Shown here: positions 32,503 through 42,627 of the stretch, in pieces
Layout: each line of letters starts with the position of its first letter
Position numbering within the stretch: the first letter of the stretch is position 1
Assembly (NCBI RefSeq): GCF_014648595.1
Contig: NZ_BMRK01000003.1
Location: forward strand, 106,246-170,245
Reading direction: 5' to 3'
Source: Nocardioides luteus
Lineage (GTDB): Bacteria; Actinomycetota; Actinomycetes; Propionibacteriales; Nocardioidaceae
Length of the DNA: 64,000 nt
Notes under the pieces: generated by a model
Database searches by the model: none
The model's input: the letters and a program-made list of their open reading frames with translations, nothing else
Told to the model about the DNA's origin: nothing
Translations under genes and position numbers: made by a program

Positions 32503-34266
32503 TCAGTCGTGGCCGAGCCGCTGGCGGAGGCCGGAGGCTCGCTGGGCGCGGTGGGTGACCGCTGCGGCGACGGCCTCCTCGGTGCCGACGACGCGGACGC
32601 GCTCCTGGGCGCGGGTGACCGCGGTGTAGAAGAGCTCGCGGGTGAGCAGCGGCGAGTCGCCGGGCGGAAGCAGGACGGTGACGGACCTGGCCTGGCTGCC
32701 CTGGGACTTGTGGACGGTCATCGCGTGCAGGGTCTCGATGTCGCCGAGGCGTGAGGGCGCGTACGCCCCGCCGCCGGCGATCGCGACCCGGAGGTCACCC
32801 GCGGCGTCTCGGTAGGTGACACCGGTGTCACCGTTGAAGAGGCCGAGACCGTAGTCGTTGGCGGTGACGAGGACCGGCCGGCCCGGATACCACTCGTGGC
32901 CCCAGCCGGCGCCGAGCGGCTCACCGGTCGTCTCGGCGAGGCCGCGCTCGACCAACCGGTTCCAGTGGGCGACACCCCAAGGTCCGTCGCGGTGGGCGCA
33001 GAGGAGGCGTGACTCGTCGAGCATGCGTACGCTGCACTCCGCATCGCCCGCCAGGCCGGCCTCGTGGAGGGCGGCGGCGTGGGTGATCAGGTCGCGCTCG
33101 ACCTCGGCCATGCGGGCCTCGTCCTCGGGGTCGACGAGCTCGACCGCGGGGTCGCCGGACCGGAGCACGTCGAGCGCAGCGTCGGCGCCATCGTCACCGT
33201 CGCGCAGCGCCGCGGCCAGGGCTCCGATCGCACCACCGAAACGATGGGTGGTCCGAAGCTCGGCCACGGCCTCGGGCGAACGCACCGAGAGCCCGGCGAC
33301 GAGATCGGAGAGCACCGCGCCGGCCTCGACGCTGGCGAGCTGGTCGGGGTCGCCGACGAGGATCAGTCGCGCCTCGGGGCGGACCGCCTCCAGCAGCCTG
33401 GCCATCATCGTCAGCGAGACCATGCTGGTCTCGTCGACGACGATCACGTCGTGGGGCAGCCGGTTGGTGCGGTGGTGCTTGAACCGCGTCGAGGACCCTG
33501 GCCGCCAGCCGAGCAGCCGGTGGAGGGTCGACGCGGTCAGACCCTCGAGCCGGGACCGGTCCTCCGCGGTGAACTGCGGCGCCCGCTGGGCGCCTTCGAC
33601 GGCCTCCTGGAGCCGGGCGGCCGCCTTGCCCGTGGGCGCGGTGAGCGCGACCCGCAGCGGGGTCTCGGACTGCTCGGTGAGCAGGGCGAGGAGCCCGGCG
33701 ACGGTCGTCGTCTTGCCGGTGCCGGGGCCGCCGGTGAGCACCGTGGTCGACTGGCGGGCGGCGGCGAGCGCGGCGGCCCGCTGCTCGGCGTATCCCTCGC
33801 CTGGGAAGAGCCGGGCTGCGGTCGCCTCGAGCAAGGGCTCGTCGGCCACGGGCCGCGGTGAGGCCAGGCGGGAGAGCAGGTCGTCGCGTACCTGGCCCTC
33901 CTCGCGGTGGTAGCGGTCGAGGTAGAGCAGACCGTCGGCGACCTGCACCACGGACTGCGCTGCCAGCGGACTGTCGGCGACGGCCTTCAACCATCCGGCC
34001 GGGTCGGGCCAGGGCAACGTCTCCTCGGTCTCCGGCAGCGTCGACAGATCGACGCAGACCGAGCCGTGGCGGACCGCGCGGACGGCCAGCGCGACCGCCA
34101 GCCGGACCTCGTCGCGCGACTCGCCCGCGAGCGCGGCGGCACGCGTCGCGACGTGGACGTCGGCAGCGGTGAGCACCCCTTCGCGGTTGAACGAGGCGAG
34201 CAGACCGGTCGCGGACCGGGCCAGCCTCGGGTCGTTGGGGTCCTCGGACTCCCAGCGCTCGATCAT
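32503..34266 (-). CDS. recD: Exodeoxyribonuclease V alpha subunit
   Basis: This 587-residue protein has superfamily 1 helicase motifs: Walker A in STTVLTGGPGTGKTTTVAGLLALL, motif II region DVIVVDETSMVSLTMMARL, LILVGDPDQLASVEAGAVLSDL (motif III) and MTVHKSQGSQARSVTVLLP with FYTAVTRAQERVRVVG (motifs V and VI). RecD is the fast 5'-3' motor of RecBCD. It is last in recC-recB-recD, its start overlapping the recB stop (ATGA). The complex repairs double-strand breaks and degrades foreign DNA. Confidence 0.95.
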   Translation of the reverse strand: MIERWESEDPNDPRLARSATGLLASFNREGVLTAADVHVATRAAALAGESRDEVRLAVALAVRAVRHGSVCVDLSTLPETEETLPWPDPAGWLKAVADSPLAAQSVVQVADGLLYLDRYHREEGQVRDDLLSRLASPRPVADEPLLEATAARLFPGEGYAEQRAAALAAARQSTTVLTGGPGTGKTTTVAGLLALLTEQSETPLRVALTAPTGKAAARLQEAVEGAQRAPQFTAEDRSRLEGLTASTLHRLLGWRPGSSTRFKHHRTNRLPHDVIVVDETSMVSLTMMARLLEAVRPEARLILVGDPDQLASVEAGAVLSDLVAGLSVRSPEAVAELRTTHRFGGAIGALAAALRDGDDGADAALDVLRSGDPAVELVDPEDEARMAEVERDLITHAAALHEAGLAGDAECSVRMLDESRLLCAHRDGPWGVAHWNRLVERGLAETTGEPLGAGWGHEWYPGRPVLVTANDYGLGLFNGDTGVTYRDAAGDLRVAIAGGGAYAPSRLGDIETLHAMTVHKSQGSQARSVTVLLPPGDSPLLTRELFYTAVTRAQERVRVVGTEEAVAAAVTHRAQRASGLRQRLGHD

Positions 34267-37200
34267 GCGACCACTCCGTCCAGGAGATCGGACAGCGCCA
34301 CCGCCAGCGCGGCGGGCGGCTGCCAGGTGAAGACGCCGGTCGGGATGCCGTCGACGACCGGGGTGTCGGCGCCGAGCATGCCGCGGACGTAGAGGTAGAG
34401 CACTCCGCCGAGGTGCTGCTCGGGGTCGTAGCCGGGCAGCCGCCAGCGCAGGAAACGGTGCACGATCGCGGAGTAGAGCAGCGCCTGCAACGGGTAGTGG
34501 GAGTGGAGCATCGCCTCGGCGAGCTTCGGCTGGGTGTAGTCCATCGCCTCGACACCGAGGAAGTTGGTCTTGTAGTCGACCACCACGAAACGGCCGTTGG
34601 GCAGACGCAGGACGACGTCGACGGACCCCGTCAGATACCCCCGCAGCGTCTGGTCCCCCAACGGCGGAGCCTCCAGCCGGTCGGCGTAGGTGACCATCGG
34701 GTCGTCGGCCGGGAGATGGGTTCGCAGCAGCGGCGCGAGGTCACGCAGTCGTACGTCGGGCGCCCCCGGCCCACGCGCGTCACCGCCGGCCAGCGGGATC
34801 TCGAAGTCGAGCTCGCGCAGCCGGTCGCGCAGCGGGATCTGGGCGAGCGTCAGCCCGTCTGCCAGGGGGCCGAGCGGGGTGAGGTTGAGCGGGAGGATCG
34901 CCGTCGCGAGCTCCTCGGCCGAGGCCGCCACCGGCCACCAGCGCAGCTGCTCCCTGGTCCTGGTCAGCAGTTCCTCGGCCAGGTCGGGCGCCTCGGGGTC
35001 GGTGTGCTCGAGGACGGCGTGGACCAACGAGCCGAACCCTGCGCCCTTGGGCAGCTCGGCCATCGGCGAGAGTTGCACCTCGGGGGTCTCGACGAGTTCG
35101 AGCTCCGACGCCGGGAGGTCGGCGTCGGCGAGCCCGGGCTCGTCGTCCTTGCCCTCGACCTCGGGCTCCGAGGTCGTCGTGGCCGCGACGCCTTCGTCGA
35201 CCCGGATGAGTCCGGAGTAGGACGTACGCCGCCACTCCGCGTCGACGTCACGGGTGAACGGTCGGGCGGCGAGGGCGCCGGGTGGCGCTTCTCGCCGCGG
35301 CGCCGTTGCCGCGACCGGCACCGCTTCCTCTGCCACGGGACCGCCGTGACGCGAGACGTTGGTCAGCAGGCTCGCCGCGTCCTCGTCGCTCGGCACAGCG
35401 ACCGTGTCCGGCACCACCGCTTGGCCGGGGCCGCGCCCGAAGAGCAGCCGGTGGAGCCCGCCGGTCGCGGTGTTGGCCGTCGGCGCCCACCACGCGACGA
35501 CCTGCGACTGCGCTCGGGTCAGCGCGACGTAGAGGTCGCGCAGCTCCTCCCCCAGCTCCTCCTCCTGGTGGCGGGCCAAGTGTTGGGCCCACTGCGCACC
35601 GCCGCCGGTGACGTCGATCGTCCGCTGCCCCGCGTCGTCGTGGAACCGCGCGACCTCCGGGTCGCGCACGAAGAAGTCGTAGGCGAAGGGTAGATAGACG
35701 ACCGGGTACTGCAGGCCCTTCGAGCCGTGCACCGTCACGATCTGCACCGCTGCCGCATCGGAGTCGAGCCTCCGTGGCCGCTCGGTCGCGGCCGATCGCC
35801 GCCGCTCGTCCTGGAACCAGGCCAGCAGCGCCGGCAGCCCGAGCGAGTCGCGCACCGAGATGTCGTGGAGCAGCTGCCCGAGATGACGTACGTCGGTGAG
35901 CAGCCGCTCGCCGTCGGTACGCTGCAGCACGCGCGCGGTGAGCCCGCGCTCCTCGGCCGCCTCGATGAGCGCCGCGACACCTCGTCCGCGAAGCAGCAGC
36001 CCCCAGCCGCGCAGGGTGTCGGCGATGCGTGAGGTGAGTGCCTCCCCGCCCGCGTCGAGCTCGGCCGCGGTGTGACCGAAGAAGACGCTCAGCCCGGCCG
36101 CGCGCACCAACGGCGCCCGATGGGGCGAGTCGAGCGCCTGGAGCAGCGCGAGCCAGTCCTCACCGGCGGGGGTCAGGAAGACGTCGCCGCCACCGGCCAT
36201 CACGGCGGGGATGCCACGCTCCTGCAGCGCCCGCTGGACGAGGAGGCCGTGGGAGCGGATCGCGACGATGACCGCGATGTCGCCGGCTCGCACCGGCTCG
36301 TCACACCAGGTCGCTCCCGAGCCGAGCAGCTCGGCGACGTCGCCGGCGAGATCGCGGGCGATGTGGTTGCGTGCGGCGCCGGCGGTGATCATCTTGCCGC
36401 GGGTGAGCTTGAATCCGGTGCGACCGACGCGACGGATCCGGAACGGCGCCGGGTGGGGAGCGCCGACGAGTCGTGAGCCGGTGTGATGGGCCTGCACGTC
36501 GTGCACGACGATCTCCGGCGAGCCCAGGGCGGCGCCGCGAAGCACCACCTGCAGACTCTTGACGAGCGGCTCGTCGCTGCGCCAGTTGATGTCGAGCGTC
36601 GACTGCGTCTTCGCCGTCCGGGCGGCGGTCAGATAGGTGTGGACGTCGCCGCCACGGAAGGCGTAGATGGCCTGCTTCGGGTCGCCGATGAGCACGAGCG
36701 TGGCGTGCCCGTCGAACGCCCGCGACAGCACCTGCCACTGCACCGGGTCGGTGTCCTGGAACTCGTCGACCAGCACGATCCGCCACCGCTGACGCATCCG
36801 CGACCGCGCCGGGGCCGAGGGGTCCTCGAGCGCGTCGGCCAGGCGGCAGAGCAGGTCGTCGTAGGAGAGGACGCCCCGCATCTGCTTGCGCCGGGCGACC
36901 TCCTCGCGCACCGCCTCCGCGAACCGGACCCGCGCGGCCGCGAGCGGGTTCTCATCAGGTGCGGCCGCGAGCGCGGACTGCGGGTCCTCGATCGCGGTGC
37001 GCGCCAGTGCCAGCGCGTCGTCGCGGCCGAACGGTGGCCGCTCCCGGACCTCGCCGAACCACTTCAGGTAGAGGTCGTCGACGACCTCCACGACCAGCTC
37101 GTCGAGCGAATCGACCAGCTCCGCACCGGCGTCGGTGTCACCGGCCACCCCGAGCGAGCGCAGCACGAGCTGGCAGAACTGGTGGGTCGTCGCGATCGTG

Positions 37201-37556
37201 GCGCCGTCGAAGGAGGCGAGCGCGTCGCGCACGCGCTCGTGACGTACGCGGACCTCCTCCTCGGGCACGTCCAGCAGCAGCTCGAGATGGGCGTCGAGCG
37301 GGGTCGGGCGTTGGCCCGCGACGGTGGCTGCGAAGGCGCGTTCGGCGTCGACCAGGTGGGAGCGCACCCGGTCCCGGAGCTCCTGCGAGGCGGCACGGCC
37401 GAAGGTGATCGCGAGAATCTCGTCGAGCCGCGCGACCCCCTCGACGACGTAGCGGGTCACCAGGGCGCCGATGGTGAAGGTCTTGCCGGTGCCTGCCGAG
37501 GCCTCGATCAGCGTCGTGCCGGTCGGCAGCGGACCGGTCAGGTCGAATCCGTCCAT
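34263..37556 (-). CDS. recB: Exodeoxyribonuclease V beta subunit
   Basis: From ATG 37556 (MDGFDLTGPLPTGTTLIEASAGTGKTFTIGALVTRYV) this is 1097 residues. UvrD-type helicase motifs follow: ITFGRAASQELRDRVR, RIVLVDEFQDTDPVQWQVL, VLIGDPKQAIYAFRGGDVHTYL, VQIVTVHGSKGLQYPVVYLPF and LYVALTRAQSQVVAWWAP. At the C-terminus is the RecB nuclease domain with VDVVLRLPNGRFVVVDYKTN (catalytic Asp and Lys). It is the 3'-5' motor and nuclease of RecBCD. The recC stop lies 2 nt before its start. Confidence 0.95.
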   Translation of the reverse strand: MDGFDLTGPLPTGTTLIEASAGTGKTFTIGALVTRYVVEGVARLDEILAITFGRAASQELRDRVRSHLVDAERAFAATVAGQRPTPLDAHLELLLDVPEEEVRVRHERVRDALASFDGATIATTHQFCQLVLRSLGVAGDTDAGAELVDSLDELVVEVVDDLYLKWFGEVRERPPFGRDDALALARTAIEDPQSALAAAPDENPLAAARVRFAEAVREEVARRKQMRGVLSYDDLLCRLADALEDPSAPARSRMRQRWRIVLVDEFQDTDPVQWQVLSRAFDGHATLVLIGDPKQAIYAFRGGDVHTYLTAARTAKTQSTLDINWRSDEPLVKSLQVVLRGAALGSPEIVVHDVQAHHTGSRLVGAPHPAPFRIRRVGRTGFKLTRGKMITAGAARNHIARDLAGDVAELLGSGATWCDEPVRAGDIAVIVAIRSHGLLVQRALQERGIPAVMAGGGDVFLTPAGEDWLALLQALDSPHRAPLVRAAGLSVFFGHTAAELDAGGEALTSRIADTLRGWGLLLRGRGVAALIEAAEERGLTARVLQRTDGERLLTDVRHLGQLLHDISVRDSLGLPALLAWFQDERRRSAATERPRRLDSDAAAVQIVTVHGSKGLQYPVVYLPFAYDFFVRDPEVARFHDDAGQRTIDVTGGGAQWAQHLARHQEEELGEELRDLYVALTRAQSQVVAWWAPTANTATGGLHRLLFGRGPGQAVVPDTVAVPSDEDAASLLTNVSRHGGPVAEEAVPVAATAPRREAPPGALAARPFTRDVDAEWRRTSYSGLIRVDEGVAATTTSEPEVEGKDDEPGLADADLPASELELVETPEVQLSPMAELPKGAGFGSLVHAVLEHTDPEAPDLAEELLTRTREQLRWWPVAASAEELATAILPLNLTPLGPLADGLTLAQIPLRDRLRELDFEIPLAGGDARGPGAPDVRLRDLAPLLRTHLPADDPMVTYADRLEAPPLGDQTLRGYLTGSVDVVLRLPNGRFVVVDYKTNFLGVEAMDYTQPKLAEAMLHSHYPLQALLYSAIVHRFLRWRLPGYDPEQHLGGVLYLYVRGMLGADTPVVDGIPTGVFTWQPPAALAVALSDLLDGVVA

Positions 37557-37558
37557 GG

Positions 37559-40500
37559 TCACCAGCTCCCCTGCTCCGCCGCCAGCAGCGGCGACCAGAC
37601 CCGCATCGCGAGCGCACCGAAGCGGCTGGTCTCTCCGTCGAACTCCTCGCCCGGCTCCGGCTGATCGCCCAGCCCGGGGATGCCCGAGCCCTTGCCCCAG
37701 GCACGCACCTGCTCCACGTCGGACTCCTCGCCCTCGTAGCGTCCGTCGTTCCACTCCCAGCCGGCCTTGTAGAGCGCGTCGTCGATCCCGGCCTGGGTGC
37801 GCCGCTGGCGCGCATAGGCGAGCGAGGTCTTCAGCGGCAGCGGGAGCGGCGAGGTCAGGCCTCGGTCGCGCAGCCGCACCAGGTCGCGCAGCACGTCGAT
37901 CGCGGTGTGGTCGAGCGGGCCGAGCTGGGAGAGCCCGAAGGGTGTGCGTGACCTGGAGTTTCCCGGTCGGCCCAGGGTCCAGGCGCTCCACGCGCGGTCC
38001 TCGTCGGAGGCGGCCAGCGCGACGAGCTGCACCCACGACTCGATCCGCCGCCGAGCGCCCAGGCGGGAGTACGTCACCGGCGCCAGCCGGTCGCCGTAGA
38101 CCTCCGGCACGGTGCCGGTCAGCCGGCGTCCTTCGCCGAGGTCGACCTCGACGTCGACGGCTCGCGACTGGCCGGTCGAGATGCCTGCCTGGCGCACCCG
38201 CAGCGCCTCGGCCGCGATCGGCTTCGCCTTGGTGATCACGTCGGTGAGGATGCGCCAGCCGAGCCACTTCGGGGGAAGTACGCCGCGGCGCCACTCCTGC
38301 TGCGTCGCCTGCTCCTCCGACAGACCGGCGAGGAGGTCATGGAGCAGCCGGTCGCCCACCGACCACTGCCCCAAGCCGTCGAGTTCGACCGGGAGACCGT
38401 CGGAGAGCGGCTCCTCCTCGCGGGCCAGGGCCAGCTCCAGCCGGTCACGGAAGAACGCGCGCACCGGCGAACGGTAGAAAGAGAGCAGCTCCTCGAGGGT
38501 CACGTCGCCGGTCGGCTGCGGCGTCAGCGCTGTCGGCAGCAGCTCAGGAGGCTGGACTCGCTCCGAGACAGCGGCGACCGCACCCGCCTCCGCGGCCTTG
38601 TCGAAGGAGAACGGGCGGTCGGCGACCAACGCTCCGGGGGTCAGGTTGCGCGGGTCGAACGGCTGCAGCGGATGTCTCATCGTCACACGGTTGGAGACGG
38701 GCGTGCCGTCGTCGGTGACGGCAGTGGTGTCGAGGGTGTCCAGCAGCTCGCCGAGCGGCACCGCCGGCGGCCGGGGCTGGCCGGAGTACTCGTTGGCACC
38801 GGTGTAGGTCACCACCAGCGTCTCGGTCGCGGCCAGCAGCGCGTCGAGGAACAGCTGCCGGTCCTCGCTGCGCAGGTCGCGCTCGCCGGTCTGCGGGTCG
38901 CGGGCCAGCAGGTCGTCGCCGTCGGTGATCCCGACCCGGGGGAACACACCGTCGTCCATGCCCAGAAGGCAGACGACCCGGTGGGGCACCGACCGCATCG
39001 GCACCAGGGTGGAGACGGTCAGCGTGCCGGTGCGGAAGTTGGCGCGGGTCGCCCTTCCGGCCAGGCGCGCCCCCAGGAGCGCGCGCACGTCGGGCAGCCG
39101 CAGCTCGTCCACCGTGTGGCCCGCAGCGGCCTCGCGCACCCGGGACAGCTCGCGGGTCACCTGGCCGGCCTGCCACTCGTCGTTGGTCGAGACCGAGGTC
39201 AGCGCGGCGACGCCCTCCTCGATGATCTTCAGCCAGTGGGCCAGCGGGTGCACGCCCGCCATCTCGTCGGTAATCGACTCGAGCCGGTCGACCATCTCGG
39301 CGAACCGTCCGGCCAGCTCCACCGACCCGCTGCCCACGTCGTCGAGCGGCAGCGTCGTGTCGAGCCAGGTCGCCGAGTCCTCGGACATGGCCACCCCGGT
39401 GAGGATCCGGTCCATGCCGAAGCGCCAGGTGTTGGCGACGTACGACTCCAGCCCGAAGGGCTCCCGGTGCTCTGCGTCGAAGCCCCACCTGATCCCGGCG
39501 TCCTTGGCCCAGTCCTCGAGCTGCTCCAGCGCGTCGTCGTTGAACCCGAACCGGCGCCGAACGGGGTCGAGATGAGCCAGATCGAGTACGTCGCTCACCC
39601 CCGCCCGACCGCCGGCCAGGTCGAGCAGCCTGGTGGCCACGTCGAGCAGCGGGTTGGTGCGCGTCAGCGACCGGTCGGCCAGCTTCACCCGCAGCCGGTG
39701 GCCGGGGTGGCCGGTCTCGCCGGTCATATCCCCCAGCCCGAACGCAGCCTCGATCAGCGGCGCGAAGGTCTCGATGTCGGGGCACATCACGAGCACGTCG
39801 CGCGGCTCCAGCGTCGGGTCGTCCTCGAGCAGCCCCAGCAGCACCTCCCGCAGCACCTCCACCTGCCGCGTCTCACCGTGGCAGGCGTGCACCTGGATCG
39901 ACCGGTCCTTCGGGTCCAGCACCCGCTCCTCGCGCTGCCCGAGCGTGTTGCCGCGGATGTCCTCCTGGAGCCATCGGAGCAGACTCGACTCCCGCTGGTC
40001 GATCTTGTCGAGACCCAGCCCTCGCTGGTCGACCTCGTCGAGACCTGAACCCCGGTGGTCGAGCTTGTCGAGACCCAGCCCCCGCCGGTCGACCTCGTCG
40101 AGACCTCCCGAGAACCGGTTCAGCGACCGTTGCAACTCCCGCGTATCTCGCCCCAACGTCGCCAGCAGCGGATGCCCCACAGCGGCATGAGCCCGATCCT
40201 CCGCACGCGCGACCGTCCCCTCCAGCCCCGCCAGCGCCTGCCACAGATCCTCAGACGGATGCGGCAGCCACAGATGTACGTCCCGGTGCTCCCCGAGCGC
40301 CGCGACCAGCTCGACGTCGGTCGCCGAGAGTCGGGTGTGCCCGAAGAGCGAGACCCGCTCCGGCAGCTCGAACTCCCCCGGCGCCTCCTTCAGCCGTGCG
40401 ACCGTCGCAGCATGCCGCTCCACCGGAGTCGGCCCACCGACCAGGTCCGCGACGGCCCGCCACAGCGGCGGCTGCCAGGCCAGATCGTCGGCGATCTCCT

Positions 40501-41038
40501 TGCCGAGCCCGTCGGTGTCCTGCCCAGCGCTCCAGTCGGCCACCACGCTCGGCCGCTGGTCCGCATACGCAGCGAACAGCTTCGCGAGCCTCCGCGCCAG
40601 CGCCAGCCGCCGCCCCCGTCGGCGTACCCCTTCTTCCGTCTGATCTCCGTGACCCAGATGCTGCGCGAGCGACCGCGCCCAGGGCTCGTCGAGCGAGGCG
40701 TCGATCGCCGCCAGCACCGGCCAGGTCAGCGACTCCGGCCCCCACGGATCCTCGTCGCCCGTACCCGCGATCTCGGCGAACAGCGACCACGGCGACCGAA
40801 AGTCGACCCCCGCACAGATCCCGTCCGCACGCCCCTCAGCCGCCCCCAGCCGATGCGAGAGCCGATGCGACAACCACCGCTCCACCCCGCGCGCCGGCAC
40901 CACCACGACCTCGGTCGCGAAGGGATCCTCGGAAGGCACCGAAAGCAGCTCGCCGAGCGAGTCGGCGAGCAGATCGGTCCGCGGCGCGCGGTGCAGATGT
41001 ACGACCACAGACCGCAACCTATCGGTGAGCTCCGACAT
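37559..41038 (-). CDS. recC: Exodeoxyribonuclease V gamma subunit, with in-frame repeat
   Basis: From ATG 41038 (MSELTDRLRSVVVHLHRAPRTDLLADSLGELL) this is 1159 residues. RecC landmarks: FATEVVVVPARGVERWLSHRLSHRLG, ICAGVDFRSPWSLF, VMCPDIETFAPLIEAAFG, LVPMRSVPHRVVCLLGMDDGVFPR and the C-terminal AYARQRRTQAGIDDALYKAGWEWNDGRYEGE. RecC scans for Chi and supports RecB. Residues about 310-349 are four 10-residue repeats (LGLDKLDHRG type) produced by a DNA repeat, placed between LNRFSG and SSLLRWLQEDI, a region that would otherwise be contiguous. First gene of recCBD. Confidence 0.93.
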   Translation of the reverse strand: MSELTDRLRSVVVHLHRAPRTDLLADSLGELLSVPSEDPFATEVVVVPARGVERWLSHRLSHRLGAAEGRADGICAGVDFRSPWSLFAEIAGTGDEDPWGPESLTWPVLAAIDASLDEPWARSLAQHLGHGDQTEEGVRRRGRRLALARRLAKLFAAYADQRPSVVADWSAGQDTDGLGKEIADDLAWQPPLWRAVADLVGGPTPVERHAATVARLKEAPGEFELPERVSLFGHTRLSATDVELVAALGEHRDVHLWLPHPSEDLWQALAGLEGTVARAEDRAHAAVGHPLLATLGRDTRELQRSLNRFSGGLDEVDRRGLGLDKLDHRGSGLDEVDQRGLGLDKIDQRESSLLRWLQEDIRGNTLGQREERVLDPKDRSIQVHACHGETRQVEVLREVLLGLLEDDPTLEPRDVLVMCPDIETFAPLIEAAFGLGDMTGETGHPGHRLRVKLADRSLTRTNPLLDVATRLLDLAGGRAGVSDVLDLAHLDPVRRRFGFNDDALEQLEDWAKDAGIRWGFDAEHREPFGLESYVANTWRFGMDRILTGVAMSEDSATWLDTTLPLDDVGSGSVELAGRFAEMVDRLESITDEMAGVHPLAHWLKIIEEGVAALTSVSTNDEWQAGQVTRELSRVREAAAGHTVDELRLPDVRALLGARLAGRATRANFRTGTLTVSTLVPMRSVPHRVVCLLGMDDGVFPRVGITDGDDLLARDPQTGERDLRSEDRQLFLDALLAATETLVVTYTGANEYSGQPRPPAVPLGELLDTLDTTAVTDDGTPVSNRVTMRHPLQPFDPRNLTPGALVADRPFSFDKAAEAGAVAAVSERVQPPELLPTALTPQPTGDVTLEELLSFYRSPVRAFFRDRLELALAREEEPLSDGLPVELDGLGQWSVGDRLLHDLLAGLSEEQATQQEWRRGVLPPKWLGWRILTDVITKAKPIAAEALRVRQAGISTGQSRAVDVEVDLGEGRRLTGTVPEVYGDRLAPVTYSRLGARRRIESWVQLVALAASDEDRAWSAWTLGRPGNSRSRTPFGLSQLGPLDHTAIDVLRDLVRLRDRGLTSPLPLPLKTSLAYARQRRTQAGIDDALYKAGWEWNDGRYEGEESDVEQVRAWGKGSGIPGLGDQPEPGEEFDGETSRFGALAMRVWSPLLAAEQGSW
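39991..40110. repeat. Four tandem 30-bp REP-like units inside recC
   Basis: The unit is CTGGTCGACCTCGTCGAGACC plus a 9-bp spacer such as CAGCCCTCG, repeated four times with exact 30-bp spacing; cores alternate GATCTTG, GACCTCG, GAGCTTG, GACCTCG. Each core is palindromic (GGTCGA...TCGAGACC). Because 30 is divisible by three, the repeat stays in frame and adds about 40 residues to RecC. Confidence 0.9.
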
Positions 41039-41413
41039 CGCCTCTGAGGCACCCAGAGCGGCTTGTCGCAAGTGTCCGCGCAACGGTAGGTGAAGACCGA
41101 TCTGTCATGTTCGACGCGACGATCACTTTCTACGGCCTCGTCCCGCAGCGGTGACCTCGCGCGGTTGTCAGCCCCCGAACTTGAACGTCGGCATCACCTG
41201 TTCGATGAACGCATCTGCTTCCTCGCGCGTGACCCACTCAGGATTGAACGACCAAGCAACCACGACCTCAGAGTCACCCACCACGGTTCCGTAGTGGTCG
41301 AACCGCTCGGTCTCATTGGTCCCTCGAAGGTGGAAGAACGTGCTGCCGCCATACTTCACGTCGGGGAGACGTTTCCCGTCCGGGACTGCTGCAGGATCGG
41401 GTGACAGGTTGGG

Positions 41414-42328
41414 TCACGCAGCCTGAGTGGCTGGCGTGATCTTGATTGTCTCGTACTCGATGGGAGTTAAACGTCCCAGGGTCGCTTGTCGTCGTCGGCG
41501 GTGGTAGGTCTTCTCGATCCAGGTCACGATCGCGATGCGGAGGTCCTCGCGGGTCTCCCACGCCGTGCGGTCGAGGACGTTCTTCTGGAGCAGGCTGAAG
41601 AACGATTCCATGGCCGCGTTGTCGCCACACGCGCCGACGCGACCCATCGATCCGACCAGCCCGTGGCGGTTGATCGCTCGGACGAATTTTCGGCTGCGAC
41701 ATTGGCTGCCTCGGTCGGAGTGAACGATGCAACCGGCCACGTCCTCACTGGCTGCTCGGCGCATCCGGACCGCGTTCTCGAGTGCGTTGACCGCGAGTTT
41801 GGACTTCATCCGGTCGCTGATGGAGTAGCCCACGATCCGGTTCGCGTAGACGTCCTTGACCGCGCACAGGTAGAGCTTGCCCTCACCGGTGGGATGCTCG
41901 GTGATGTCGGTCAACCACAACTCGTTCGGGGCGTGCGCAGCGAACCAGTGCCGGGTCACACCGTGCTCGTCGACGTGCGCGACCAGGTCGTCGTGAACCG
42001 GTGGGCCGGCCTTCTTCGCCTTCGCACGCTTGGGCTTGGCGAACGCGCTCCACCAGCCGTTGACCGAGCAGATCCGCCACGCGGTCCGCTCCGCCATCTG
42101 CTGCCCGGCCGCACCGGCTTCCTCGACCAGGAACCGGTAACCGAACTCGGGGTCGTCGCGGTGCGCGTCGAAGAGGGCATTGGCTCGGTAGGCCTCTTCC
42201 AGCATGGCGGGCGTGAGGGGTCCTCGAAGCCACCGGTAGTAGGGCTGGCGAGCGATCTTGAGGACCCGACACGTCACCGCGACGGGGATCCCGTCGACAG
42301 CCAGCTCACGAACGAGCGGGTACATCAT
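41414..42328 (-). CDS. IS3-family transposase orfB (DDE integrase)
   Basis: This 304-residue protein has an HTH_21 domain (ARQPYYRWLRGPLTPAMLEEAYRANALFDAHRDDPEFGYRFL) and an rve integrase core. The DDE residues are Asp in LWLTDITEHPTGEGKLYL, Asp in GCIVHSDRGSQC and Glu in GDNAAMESFFSLLQKN. The C-terminus EKTYHRRRRQATLGRLTPIEYE is usual for IS3. It is probably made as an orfAB fusion by -1 frameshifting as well as from its own ATG. All motifs are intact, so the element may still be active. Confidence 0.95.
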   Translation of the reverse strand: MMYPLVRELAVDGIPVAVTCRVLKIARQPYYRWLRGPLTPAMLEEAYRANALFDAHRDDPEFGYRFLVEEAGAAGQQMAERTAWRICSVNGWWSAFAKPKRAKAKKAGPPVHDDLVAHVDEHGVTRHWFAAHAPNELWLTDITEHPTGEGKLYLCAVKDVYANRIVGYSISDRMKSKLAVNALENAVRMRRAASEDVAGCIVHSDRGSQCRSRKFVRAINRHGLVGSMGRVGACGDNAAMESFFSLLQKNVLDRTAWETREDLRIAIVTWIEKTYHRRRRQATLGRLTPIEYETIKITPATQAA

Positions 42329-42627
42329 TTTCCCGGCAGGTTGGCCTGCGAGAGATAGGCCGCGGCCCGACGCAGCACCTCGTTCTCCTGCTCGAGCAAC
42401 CGAATCCGCTTCTTCGCTTCACGCAGCTCAGCGTTCTCAGCCGCCGTGGTCCCCGGCTTCGCCCCGTCCTCGACATCGGCCTGCCGCAGCCAGTTGGTCA
42501 GACACGACTCGCTGATCCCGAAGTCAGCAGCGATCTGCTTCAACTGCTGACCAGGCTCACGGTTTCTCGCGACACGAACAACATCGTCACGGAACTCCTT
42601 GGGGTACGGCTTCGGCACAGCACACAT
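42325..42627 (-). CDS. IS3-family transposase orfA (helix-turn-helix)
   Basis: From ATG 42627 (MCAVPKPYPKEFRDDVVRVARNREPG) this is 100 residues. It has the Transposase_8/InsA helix-turn-helix (LKQIAADFGISESCLTNWLRQADVEDG) and a leucine-zipper-like C-terminal helix (ENAELREAKKRIRLLEQENEVLRRAAAYLSQ). It binds the element ends and multimerises. The stop is in an ATGA overlap with orfB. Confidence 0.94.
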   Translation of the reverse strand: MCAVPKPYPKEFRDDVVRVARNREPGQQLKQIAADFGISESCLTNWLRQADVEDGAKPGTTAAENAELREAKKRIRLLEQENEVLRRAAAYLSQANLPGK

